Both the position numbers and the translations under genes were made by a program. 64,000 nt of DNA from the NCBI RefSeq assembly GCF_014203855.1, contig NZ_JACHJV010000003.1, positions 62,001-126,000 on the forward strand, in the 5' to 3' direction. Under the pieces are notes generated by a model. That model did no database searches. It was not told the origin of the DNA and saw nothing but the letters and a program-made list of their open reading frames with translations. Shown here piece after piece: positions 34,445 through 42,410 of the stretch. This DNA comes from Kitasatospora kifunensis. Lineage in GTDB: Bacteria; Actinomycetota; Actinomycetes; Streptomycetales; Streptomycetaceae. How positions within the stretch are numbered: the stretch's first letter is position 1; every line of letters begins with the position of its first letter.

Positions 34445-37117
34445 TCAGCGCCGGGTGTCGCCCGGCGCGAGCAGGCTGCTGACCTCGGCGATCGCTTCCG
34501 GGGGCGGGTGGAAGTAGCGGCCCACGTTCTCCGGCTTCGGGGTCGAGGAACAGTCAAGCAGTTCCCGGGCCACCGCTTCCCGGCTCCGCTGCCACCCCAC
34601 AGAACCCGGGCCCCTTGTGAAAGAACCGGCACAGGCAACGGCAGCCCCCCGGGGGGGCGTGCTGCTCCCACTGGAGCGCCACCGGCAGCCGAGCACCGGG
34701 CAGACCAGGCGCAGGGCCCGCGCCGACACCCGGATGACCTCTCCCCCGTTCGCCACACCCTCGACGGCGAGGGCCGAGAGTCCCGAAAACACCACACCCA
34801 CAAGCTCATTGACATCGCGCACACCATGCCAGCGACGGTCGTCACCCTTCGTTCCCACCGATGACAGGTCAGAGCCGTTGGCGACCGCTTGGACGCACCC
34901 GATCAGCGATCGCGCCCTCGTCGGTGACGTCCGCGTCTGCGGCGGGCACCTAGGCCCTGTCCGGCCGATCTTGCCGGGCGCGCGACGCCGGGCATCCCGC
35001 CTGGACGCACGCCCGAATCGCCCAAGTACGGCCCAGTACGAGGACGACTCGGGCGCACGCCCAGCCGGGCGCCGTGGGGGCACCTCCCGGCCGAAGGCTG
35101 GGGGAGCCGCGCGCTGATCCGGCAAGATCGGCCGGACAGGGCCTAGGAGCACGGTGTGGCCGAGCTCGATGAGGCGGCGGGCGGTCTCGCGGCCGAGATC
35201 CTTGTTGGCTCCGGTGATGAAGGTGAGGGTCATGCGTCCATGGTCCGCCCGGCTGCGGGCACCGACCAGTGACCCCTCGACGGTAGGAACAGCAGTACCA
35301 CCATGAACCGCTCCACCTCCGGCCGGGACGCGGGAGCATGGGCGGCATGACCACGCCACGCGGGGCCGGGCTGGGTGCGATGATCCGCGCCTGGCGGGAT
35401 CGGCTCCCTCCGTCGGTCGCTGGCTTGCGGTGCCGCTCTGACGGCCGTGCAGTGCGGAGGCGCAGGCGGCCACCAGGGCCATCACCGCGGCCGTGCTGAA
35501 GACGATGACGAGTCCGTGGTGGAAGGGGCCGGAGATGAGTTCGGGGAAGAAGCGCGTCCCGGTGATGGTCTGGGCGTTGTGGGCGGGGAGCGTGTTCAGG
35601 ACACCGCTGGGCCCCAGCAGGTGGCCGATCGGGTTGTTGCCGAGGAAGGTGGCGAACAGTGTGCTCACCGGCGGCAGCCGGGCCAGGCGGCCTGCCGCCT
35701 CGGCCGGCACTGCCTGCGCCCGCAGGCCGCTGTCGAGTGTGCGCGGAAGCGTCGTGGCCAGGCCGGTGATCATCAGTGAGAAGAACAGGCCGATCGACAG
35801 GGCGATGCCCGAGTTCTGGAACGTCGAGCGCATGCCGGAGGCCACGCCGCGCTGCTCGGGCGGCACGCTGCCCATGATCGCCGAGGTGTTCGGCGCCGAG
35901 AACATGCCTTGGCCGAGCCCGCTGAGCAGGAGCAGGCCGGCGAACGCCGGGAACGGGAAGTCCACCGGCAGGGCGAGCAGGCCGACGAAGGCGGTGGCTA
36001 CCAGGATCAGGCCGGTGGTGGCGAACAGCCGGGGGCCGTAGCGGTCGGAGAGGAAGCCGGAGGCCGGGCCGCCGAGTAGGAACCCGATGGTCAGCGGCAG
36101 CATGAAGATGCCGGCCCACAGCGGGGTTCGGTCGAAGGCGTAGCCGTGCAGCGGCAGCCAGATGCCCTGCAGCCAGATGATGAGCATGAACTGCATGCCG
36201 CCGCGGGCGATCGCGATGAGCAGGGCCGCGAGGTTTCCGGCGGCGAACGCCCGGATCCGGAACAGGCCGAGCTGGAACATCGGGTCGGCGACCTTGGTCT
36301 CTGCGACGCAGAACGCGACGAGCAACGCGGTGCCCGCTCCCAGGCCACCGAGCACGTAGGGGTTGGTCCAGCCGGTCGAGTGGCCGCCGTAGGGTTGGAT
36401 TCCGTAGGTGATCGAGGCGAGGAGGGCACCGGCCCCCGCGGTGAAGGTGAGGTTGCCGAGCCAGTCGATGCGCCCGGGTTTGCGGCAGCCGATCTCGCGC
36501 AGACTGCGGTACGACCAGACGGTGCCGGCCACACCGATCGGCACGCTCACCCAGAAGACGGCACGCCAGTCGATGGTGGCCAGCAGACCGCCGGCGAGCA
36601 GCCCCAGGAACTGGCCAGCGAGCGCGGTGATCTGGTTGACCCCCAGGGCCATCCCTCGTTGACGGGCGGGGAAGGCATCGGTGAGGATCGCCGCCGAGTT
36701 CGCCATCAGCATGGACCCGCCGACCGCCTGGACGATGCGAAAGCCGATGAGCCACAGGGCGCCGGGGCCGCCGCGCAGCGGGTCGAGGGAGAGGGCGAGC
36801 GAGGCGCCCGCGAAGATCGCGAAGCCACTGTTGTACATCCGAACCCGGCCGAACATGTCGCCGAGCCGGCCGAAGGCGACCACGAGCACCGCGGTGACCA
36901 GGAGATAGCCCAGGATCATCCACAGCAGGTAGCCGATGTTGCCCGGCGCCAGCGGGTCCAAGCCGATCCCGCGGAAGATCGCGGGCAGCGAGATGATCAC
37001 GATCGAGCCGTCGACGGTCGCGATCAGCACGCCCATGGTCGTGTTCGACAGCGCGACCCACTTGTACCGTCCACCCACCACGCGTGGGATGGCGCTGCCG
37101 GCCCGTGCGGCGGTCAT
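34445..37117 (-). CDS. MFS transporter (DHA2-like) whose frame runs on without stop into an SDR gene
   Basis: The first ~555 residues (37117 to about 35450) are a complete 14-helix drug-efflux transporter: LIATVDGSIVIISLPAIFRG in helix 1, FGRLGDMFGRVRMYNSGFAI (motif A), ITALAGQFLGLLAGGLLATI and a last helix HHGLVIVFSTAAVMALVAAC. After that no stop codon occurs. The frame passes through 70 low-complexity residues, enters the SDR start codon at 35233 in phase, crosses element B and an ISL3 scrap, and stops only at 34445. The transporter has probably lost its own stop. It follows the ATPase gene at 37141 by 23 bp. A TTG at 37129 is an alternative start. Confidence 0.75.
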   Translation of the reverse strand: MTAARAGSAIPRVVGGRYKWVALSNTTMGVLIATVDGSIVIISLPAIFRGIGLDPLAPGNIGYLLWMILGYLLVTAVLVVAFGRLGDMFGRVRMYNSGFAIFAGASLALSLDPLRGGPGALWLIGFRIVQAVGGSMLMANSAAILTDAFPARQRGMALGVNQITALAGQFLGLLAGGLLATIDWRAVFWVSVPIGVAGTVWSYRSLREIGCRKPGRIDWLGNLTFTAGAGALLASITYGIQPYGGHSTGWTNPYVLGGLGAGTALLVAFCVAETKVADPMFQLGLFRIRAFAAGNLAALLIAIARGGMQFMLIIWLQGIWLPLHGYAFDRTPLWAGIFMLPLTIGFLLGGPASGFLSDRYGPRLFATTGLILVATAFVGLLALPVDFPFPAFAGLLLLSGLGQGMFSAPNTSAIMGSVPPEQRGVASGMRSTFQNSGIALSIGLFFSLMITGLATTLPRTLDSGLRAQAVPAEAAGRLARLPPVSTLFATFLGNNPIGHLLGPSGVLNTLPAHNAQTITGTRFFPELISGPFHHGLVIVFSTAAVMALVAACASALHGRQSGTASQRPTEGADPARRGSSHPARPRVAWSCRPCSRVPAGGGAVHGGTAVPTVEGSLVGARSRADHGRMTLTFITGANKDLGRETARRLIELGHTVLLGPVRPILPDQRAAPPAFGREVPPRRPAGRAPESSSYWAVLGRFGRASRRDARRRAPGKIGRTGPRCPPQTRTSPTRARSLIGCVQAVANGSDLSSVGTKGDDRRWHGVRDVNELVGVVFSGLSALAVEGVANGGEVIRVSARALRLVCPVLGCRWRSSGSSTPPRGAAVACAGSFTRGPGSVGWQRSREAVARELLDCSSTPKPENVGRYFHPPPEAIAEVSSLLAPGDTRR
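34660..34825 (-). pseudogene. ISL3-family transposase, N-terminal scrap
   Basis: VRDVNELVGVVFSGLSALAV, EGVANGGEVIRVSARALRLV and CPVLGCR follow the start of ISL3 transposases, up to the first zinc-finger Cys pair. It ends after about 55 residues. No terminal repeats found. Confidence 0.6.
34861..35233 (-). pseudogene. SDR gene interrupted by element B
   Basis: The start is intact: MTLTFITGANKDLGRETARR, LIELGHTVLLG. Right after strand 2 the sequence enters element B (35147). On the far side (below 34949) it resumes as ADADVTDEGAIADRVR, which is the expected next block of an SDR ('..lDvtde.si..av'). The frame then ends in a stop and the rest of the gene is missing. So the element inserted into a living SDR gene, which later lost its 3' part. 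Confidence 0.7.
34949..35147. mobile_element. 199-bp palindromic MITE-like element B
   Basis: CCTAGGCCCTGTCCGGCCGA and nine further bases form a 29-bp perfect inverted repeat with the other end. There is no gene inside. The core CAAGTACGGCCCAGTACGAGG-like block (20 of its bases match element A) and the TAGG-CCTGTC type ends relate it to element A (25914-26093). It interrupts an SDR gene, so it was mobile. Confidence 0.75.
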
Positions 37118-37140
37118 GACCGCTGCCAACGTCGGTCGGA

Positions 37141-37596
37141 TCAGGCCGCGATGGCGACGTCGGCCCAGTGGATGGCGTGTCCGAGCTCCGCGCGGTCGCC
37201 GTGCGCGACGGTGAGCCGGTCGATGATCTGCAGCCCGCGACCGTGCTCGCCGCGGGTACAGCTGGCCGCCCAGTCGCCCTGCGCGGCTGCGGGGCCTCCG
37301 TCACAGACTTCGATGCGCACCCGCCTGGCGCCCTGGGCACGGCTCAGTCGCAGGCGCAGTGGAGGCTCGGCGTGCTCAACGGCGTTGCTGACGAGTTCCG
37401 AGACGGTCAGCAGCACCGAGTCGGCCGCCTCGTCGGCGACCCGCCACTGTGCGAGGACCGCTTGGGTGATCCTGCGGGCGTCTGCGGCGGCTTCCGGGCG
37501 GTGCGCCAGGGTCCAGGCGTGGCCCGATGACCGCGAGCGCCGGGCGATGGCCGGCCATGGGGAGATGTCCGGGGCGTAGGTGCAGATCACGGTCAT
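37141..37596 (-). CDS. Anti-sigma-type ATP-binding protein (HATPase_c_2)
   Basis: A 151-residue GHKL ATPase of the type encoded near conservon and regulatory genes in Streptomyces. N box: SVLLTVSELVSNAVEHAEPP; G1 box: RIEVCDGGP; G2 box: TRGEHGRGLQIIDRL. Such proteins bind ATP and often act as anti-sigma or serine kinases on partner proteins. Start MTVICTYAPDIS at 37596; the longer frame to 37662 would overlap the inverted repeat. The MFS gene follows on the same strand, the MarR gene is divergent. Confidence 0.85.
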   Translation of the reverse strand: MTVICTYAPDISPWPAIARRSRSSGHAWTLAHRPEAAADARRITQAVLAQWRVADEAADSVLLTVSELVSNAVEHAEPPLRLRLSRAQGARRVRIEVCDGGPAAAQGDWAASCTRGEHGRGLQIIDRLTVAHGDRAELGHAIHWADVAIAA

Positions 37597-37657
37597 CACC
37601 TTCTTCCGACGCCGTGGTGGCGCCTTCGCTGTGACCAGAACCCTTAACGATCCACTT

Positions 37658-37714
37658 CCCATCTATATCACTCAGATATATAGACAGTCAATATAGATGA
37701 GTGATATAGATGGG
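37658..37714. promoter_or_regulatory. Inverted repeat with 17-bp perfect arms before a MarR gene
   Basis: CCCATCTATATCACTCA (37658-37674) is exactly complementary to 37698-37714, with a 23-bp A+T-rich spacer containing further TATATAGA/ATATAGA motifs. It lies between the divergent ATPase and MarR genes and ends 3 bp before the MarR ATG at 37718. Probably two bound MarR dimers; a transcript across it would also fold into a hairpin. Confidence 0.75.
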
Positions 37715-37717
37715 GGT

Positions 37718-38200
37718 ATGGATGAGACACCCGAAGAGGGTCTCCAGGAGGTGGCGGCACAGCTGAACGAGCTGGCCACCGGGTTGGTCAGGCATCTTCT
37801 GTCGGACCGGCAGGGCATGAGTCTGACCACCGCCGCGGCGCTCAGCCGGCTGGAGCAGGAGGGTCCGATCCGGCTGACCGCGCTGGCAGCGGCGGAGGGC
37901 ATCGCCCAACCGTCGATGACCGCGCTGGTACAACGACTGGAACGCCAGGGCCTGGCATCGCGGATGGCGGATCCCGAGGACGGGCGTGTCTGCCTCGTCG
38001 CCATCACGGATGCCGGGCACGAGTTGCTGGCCGAGCGCCACCGCGTGCAGCGGGCCCGGGTGGCCGGCCTGCTGACCGCGCTGCCCGAGCAGGACGTGCA
38101 AGCGCTGAGCGAGGCCATGCACACGGCCTTGCCCATCGTCCGCCACATGCTCCGGGAAGCCCTGTCGCCCTGCACCACCCGTGGCGGAACGGCTTCCTGA
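37718..38200 (+). CDS. MarR-family regulator
   Basis: A 160-residue MarR protein: EVAAQLNELATGLVRHLLSD, TTAAALSRLEQEGPIRLTAL, HTH AAAEGIAQPSMTALVQRLER, wing ASRMADPEDGRVCLVAITDA and a C-terminal helix pair. The ATG at 37718 follows GGGGG, while the ATG at 37697 lies inside the operator arm and is a poorer choice. The P450 operon begins 136 bp downstream on the same strand. It probably represses the operon, itself and the ATPase/MFS genes. Confidence 0.88.
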   Translation: MDETPEEGLQEVAAQLNELATGLVRHLLSDRQGMSLTTAAALSRLEQEGPIRLTALAAAEGIAQPSMTALVQRLERQGLASRMADPEDGRVCLVAITDAGHELLAERHRVQRARVAGLLTALPEQDVQALSEAMHTALPIVRHMLREALSPCTTRGGTAS

Positions 38201-38336
38201 ACCCCCGGGGCACCTTCTTCGGTATCTCCTCCCGCAGGCGGCAGGACCTGCTCCGCTGCCCCGTCGCGCCCCGCGCGCGCCGAGCCCCGACCCTGGCACC
38301 TGCCCTCCTGTCGGACTTCCGAAAGGGCGGAGAACC

Positions 38337-39575
38337 ATGAGCACCATCTCGGCATCCGGCACCGACGTCCCGCCGGCGGAGGTACCGGACTACCCCATGA
38401 CCCGGGCGGCCGGCTGCCCGTTCGACCCACCGCCGGCCCTGCACACCCTGCAGGAGCAGGCCCCGATCAGCCGGGTGCGGCTGTGGGACGGCAGCACCCC
38501 GTGGCTGGTCACCCGCTACGAGGACGTGCGGACCCTGCTGGCCGATCCGCGGATCAGCTCGGAAAGCACCCACCCGCACTACCCCCACCAGAGCCCGGCC
38601 ACAAAGGAGCGCCGCAGGCAGTCACGGACCTTCATCACCATGGACGATCCGGAACACGCCCGGCTGCGCCGTATGGTCACCGCGACCTTCGCCATCAAGC
38701 AGGTGGAGGCTCTGCGGCCGACCATTCAGAAGATCGTCGACGGCCTGATCGACGCCATGCTCGCCGGGCCCAGGCCGGTGGACCTGGTCCAGGCGTTCGC
38801 GCTGCCGGTGCCCTCACTGGTGATCTGCGCGCTGCTCGGCGTCCCGTACGCCGACCACGACTTCTTCCAGGCCAACAGCAGGATCCTCGTCAAGCGCACC
38901 TCGACCCCGGAGCAGGCACAGGCTGCCACCCAGCAGCTGATCGACTACCTGGACCGGCTGATCGGCGACAAGCTCGCCCACCCGACCGACGACCTGCTCT
39001 CCGCCCTCGCCGAGCGGGTCAGGGGCGGCGAGCTCTCCCGGCGCGAGGCGGCCAACATGGGGATGCTGCTGCTGATCGCCGGGCACGAGACCACCGCGAA
39101 CATGATCGCGCTGGGCACCCTGGCCCTGCTGCAACACCTCGACCAGCTGGCCCGGCTGCGCGAGAGCGACGATCCGAAGCTGATCGCCTCGACGGTCGAG
39201 GAACTCCTGCGCTACCTGACCATCGTGCACACCGGACGGCGCCGCGTGGCCCTGGCTGACATCGATACCGACGGGGTCACCATCCGCGCCGGCGAAGGCG
39301 TCATCCTCGCCAACGACGTCGGCAACCGCGACCCCGCCGCCTTCCCCGACCCCGACCGGCTCGACGTCGCCCGCAACCCCCGCCACCACGTGGCCTTCGG
39401 CTTCGGCGTCCACCAGTGCCTGGGCCAGCCGCTGGCCCGGGTCGAGCTGCAGGTCGTCTACGGCACCCTCTACCGCCGCATCCCCACCCTGCGGCTCGCG
39501 GTCGATCCGGACCGGATCCCGTTCAAGCACGACGGGAACGTCTATGGCGTCTACGAACTGCCCGTCACCTGGTAA
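38337..39575 (+). CDS. Cytochrome P450 (CYP105-like)
   Basis: A 412-residue soluble bacterial P450. I helix LLIAGHETTANMIAL (AGHETT at 248-253, intact acid-alcohol pair), K-helix VEELLRYL (E289-x-x-R292), and heme loop AFGFGVHQCLGQPLARVEL with Cys361 as thiolate ligand. The N-terminus has YPMTRAAGCPFDPPPAL, typical of CYP105 enzymes that oxidise xenobiotics and polyketides. AAAGGGCGGAG precedes the ATG. It is followed by its ferredoxin (36 bp) and reductase, making a self-contained class I system. Confidence 0.93.
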   Translation: MSTISASGTDVPPAEVPDYPMTRAAGCPFDPPPALHTLQEQAPISRVRLWDGSTPWLVTRYEDVRTLLADPRISSESTHPHYPHQSPATKERRRQSRTFITMDDPEHARLRRMVTATFAIKQVEALRPTIQKIVDGLIDAMLAGPRPVDLVQAFALPVPSLVICALLGVPYADHDFFQANSRILVKRTSTPEQAQAATQQLIDYLDRLIGDKLAHPTDDLLSALAERVRGGELSRREAANMGMLLLIAGHETTANMIALGTLALLQHLDQLARLRESDDPKLIASTVEELLRYLTIVHTGRRRVALADIDTDGVTIRAGEGVILANDVGNRDPAAFPDPDRLDVARNPRHHVAFGFGVHQCLGQPLARVELQVVYGTLYRRIPTLRLAVDPDRIPFKHDGNVYGVYELPVTW

Positions 39576-39611
39576 GCGCGGCCAAGTGCCGCGCGGACAA
39601 GGAGGATTCCG

Positions 39612-39830
39612 ATGAAAGTCATCGTCGACCAGCACAAGTGTGTCGCCTCCGGCCAGTGCGTACTGACCGCACCCGAGGTGTTCGACCAGCGCGAGGAGGA
39701 CGGCATCGTCGTCCTGCTCACCGAGACCCCGCCCGACCACCTGATGGACGACACCCGGCAGGCCGCCATCCTCTGCCCGGCCCAGGCGATCTGGGTGGCA
39801 GAACAGGAGAAGCAGGAGGGCGAACAGTGA
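39612..39830 (+). CDS. [3Fe-4S]-type ferredoxin
   Basis: A 72-residue electron carrier for P450. Cys ligands are C10 (DQHKCVASGQC), C16 and C55 (ILCPAQAI); the position between C10 and C16 that would hold a fourth Cys is not Cys, so a 3Fe-4S cluster is expected. Sequence VIVDQHKCVASGQCVLTAPE is typical for ferredoxins encoded next to CYP105 genes. AAGGAGGA precedes the ATG. Its stop overlaps the GTG of the reductase. Confidence 0.92.
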   Translation: MKVIVDQHKCVASGQCVLTAPEVFDQREEDGIVVLLTETPPDHLMDDTRQAAILCPAQAIWVAEQEKQEGEQ

Positions 39831-41077
39831 AGCGGATCGTCATCGTCGGGGTCTCGGCCGCGGGCCTGACCGCGGCCGAGACCCTCCGCCGCCGAGGCTG
39901 GGACGGCCACCTCACCCTGATCGGCGACGAGCCCCATCCGCCCTACGACCGGCCACCGCTGTCCAAGCAGATCCTGACGGGTGACTGGCCCGCCGAGCGA
40001 GCCGTCCTGCGCTCCCCGCAGGACCTCGCGCGCCTGGAGGCCGACCTGCACCTCGGACAGCCCGCCACCGCCCTCGACGTCGCGGGCCGCCGGGTGCACC
40101 TGGGCGGCGGCGAGAGCATCGGCTTCGACGGCCTGATCATCGCCACCGGCGTGGTCCCCCGGCGCCTGCCCGGCAGCGACCTGGCCGGGGTGCACGTCCT
40201 GCGCACACTCGACGACGCCCTCGCCCTGCGCGCCGCACTGCTCACCGGGCCCCGGGTGGTCGTGGTCGGCGCCGGATTCCTCGGCACCGAAGTCGCCGCG
40301 GCGGCCCGGACCATGGGCCTGGAGGTGACCGTGGTCGAGCCGGAGCCGGTCCCGGTGCGGCGCCCGTTCGGCGAGCGCATCGGCGCCCTCGTCGCCGACC
40401 TGCACCGCGCCCACGGGACCCGTCTGCGCTGCGGGATCCCGGCGCGCCGGCTGCGCAGCGCAGGCGGCCGAGTGACCGGGGTGGAACTCGGCGACGGCAC
40501 CGCGCTGCCGGCCGACCTCGTCGTCCTGGCCCTCGGCGCGACCCCCGCGACCGGCTGGCTGACCGGCTCGGGCCTGCGCCTCGCGGACGGGGTGGTCTGC
40601 GACGCGTGCTGCCGGGCCGCACCCGGCATCTACGCCGCCGGCGACGTCGCCTCCTGGCCCAACCCCCACTTCGGCACCCGCATACGACTGGAGCACCGGA
40701 TGAACGCCACCGAACAGGCCATCGCCGCGGCCGGCAACCTGCTTGGCGACGCCACCCCGTTCGCCCCCGTGCCCTACTTCTGGACCGACCAGTACGACAC
40801 CAAGATCCAGGCGTACGGCGTCTTCCCACCCGACGCGGACCTACGCGTCATCTCCGGCGACCCGTCCAACGGCCGCTTCACCGCCGCCTACGGCCACCAA
40901 GGAGTGGTGGTCGGCGTGCTCGGCTGGAACGCCCCCCGCGAACTGCGCACGCTGCGCCGACTGGTTGTCGAGCGCGCGCGCTGGACCGCCGTCACGGACG
41001 CCGGGCCGTGTCCCCCACCGACTGTTGATCGTTGGTGGCAGAGCACACGACCTCGAACACTTGGGGTGCACTCATGA
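39827..41077 (+). CDS. FAD/NAD(P)-dependent ferredoxin reductase
   Basis: A 416-residue rubredoxin/ferredoxin reductase-type flavoprotein. FAD motif IVIVGVSAAGLTAAETLRRR at the start, PYDRPPLSKQILTGDW, NAD(P)-binding VVVVGAGFLGTEVAAAARTM, and the second FAD motif GIYAAGDVASWPNPHFGTRI. The C-terminal domain (VPYFWTDQYDTKIQAYG) is the usual reductase_C domain. The GTG start overlaps the ferredoxin stop by 4 bp. It passes electrons from NAD(P)H to the ferredoxin for the P450. Confidence 0.93.
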   Translation: MKRIVIVGVSAAGLTAAETLRRRGWDGHLTLIGDEPHPPYDRPPLSKQILTGDWPAERAVLRSPQDLARLEADLHLGQPATALDVAGRRVHLGGGESIGFDGLIIATGVVPRRLPGSDLAGVHVLRTLDDALALRAALLTGPRVVVVGAGFLGTEVAAAARTMGLEVTVVEPEPVPVRRPFGERIGALVADLHRAHGTRLRCGIPARRLRSAGGRVTGVELGDGTALPADLVVLALGATPATGWLTGSGLRLADGVVCDACCRAAPGIYAAGDVASWPNPHFGTRIRLEHRMNATEQAIAAAGNLLGDATPFAPVPYFWTDQYDTKIQAYGVFPPDADLRVISGDPSNGRFTAAYGHQGVVVGVLGWNAPRELRTLRRLVVERARWTAVTDAGPCPPPTVDRWWQSTRPRTLGVHS

Positions 41078-41201
41078 CCTCCGCCACCCCCGTCAGGGAC
41101 CGATTCGCGTCGGTGTCGTACTCGTCGTGAAGGCCGACCACGACCTGTGGTGGATGGGGCCCGTGTCCACCATCCGGGGTGCGGCCCCCAAGTCGGAGAG
41201 C

Positions 41202-42068
41202 TCAACTTACGCCCTTCAGTGACGTCCACCAGTCAGCGACGACACGGTCCTCGGTTACGAGGGTGTCGGCGTGGGCCGTGTCCCGGTCGACCTTGATCTT
41301 CCGGTACAACAGGGTGCCCTTGGGGTCGCGGTGGAACACCCAGAAGCACTCGGCGTTGCCGTCCGGCGGCCCCGGCACCCGCATGATCATCGCGAGCTGA
41401 TCGACACCGCTCAAAGACGACTTCCACCAGTCGGCGACGACACGGTCCGGGACCACGAGCGCGTCCGCATGCGCCGCGTCGTGTGCTACCGAGATCGTCC
41501 GGTACGTCAGTTTCCCGGTCTTGGGGTCGAGGTGGAACACGTAGCTCTCGCTCTTGCCGTCGATGCCCTGCCGGCCGGGCACCGGCATGATCGCGATGGG
41601 CTTGGTGATGCCCTTCCACGACCCCCACTGGACTGTGACGGAGCGGTCGCCGGTCACGCGGGTGATGGCGCGGGGCTCATCGTGTCGGGTCGCGATCGTC
41701 CGGTACACGAGCTCGAACTGGTCGTTGTAGTGGAACAGGTAGTGCTCGGTCGTGCCGGCGACGTTCTGCCGACCGGGTACGGGCGTGCTCGTGGCCGGCT
41801 TCTTGATTTCCTCCAGCGCATCGAGAAGCCCTCCTGGACGGGACTTGGACAGGAGGGCGTCAGCGAACTTCGGGCCGCACTCAACCGAGATCTCCCGGAT
41901 CTGGTACTTCCCGTAGTCTACGGACGGAGCCGGACCCACCGATCGGTCGTCCCCGTCGTAGTAGAGCAGAAACCCGACACGGGGGAACCTGCCGTTCTCA
42001 TTGTCGTCCGAGCTTGCCACGATCCACACGATTTCCTTTTCAACAGGCTGAACTTGGCTCGGCCGCAT
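41202..42068 (-). CDS. Hypothetical protein with three related repeats
   Basis: A 288-residue protein of unknown family. Three units of about 70 residues each contain '(M/T).VPG(R/P)', a strand ending in 'FH.(D/N)', then 'L.YR.I.V..D.AHAD.LV..DRVVADWW.S'. Examples: YLFHYNDQFELVYRTIATRH, YVFHLDPKTGKLTYRTISVA and WVFHRDPKGTLLYRKIKVDR. This layout suggests a beta-rich repeat fold. No signal peptide. GGAAGGAAA precedes the ATG at 42068. It is convergent with the reductase gene. No function can be given. Confidence 0.7.
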   Translation of the reverse strand: MRPSQVQPVEKEIVWIVASSDDNENGRFPRVGFLLYYDGDDRSVGPAPSVDYGKYQIREISVECGPKFADALLSKSRPGGLLDALEEIKKPATSTPVPGRQNVAGTTEHYLFHYNDQFELVYRTIATRHDEPRAITRVTGDRSVTVQWGSWKGITKPIAIMPVPGRQGIDGKSESYVFHLDPKTGKLTYRTISVAHDAAHADALVVPDRVVADWWKSSLSGVDQLAMIMRVPGPPDGNAECFWVFHRDPKGTLLYRKIKVDRDTAHADTLVTEDRVVADWWTSLKGVS

Positions 42069-42410
42069 CGGTGTTTCCTTCCAAGGGCGGATGAAATCCG
42101 GCTGGTCGGGAAGAACCCTAGACATGAGGGAACCGAGCGAATCGTTTCGGCTGCCGGGGCTTGCGTGTCGAGCAGATCCTGCAAACCCCGAGTCCGGAAG
42201 AACTCCTGGACCTCGACTCCGCCTGGCCCCCACCCGGGCACGGGCGGGTTCAGCTCCGCACCCCGTGTGCCAGCCTCTGGCTCGTCTACCGTGACGTGCT
42301 CACCTCTGTCCTCTACCGGGTCCGGCACCCCAGAGCTATTCCGAGAGTTCCAATACCCGACTCCACCGTCAGTGGCCCGGAAGTTGCCCGCACCCGGCCG
42401 GGCCCGTGGG

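Noticed and set aside
34306..34445. Minus-strand zinc-ribbon-like scrap with a CAVCG motif
   Set aside because: Only one Cys pair and about 45 residues without start; could be chance.
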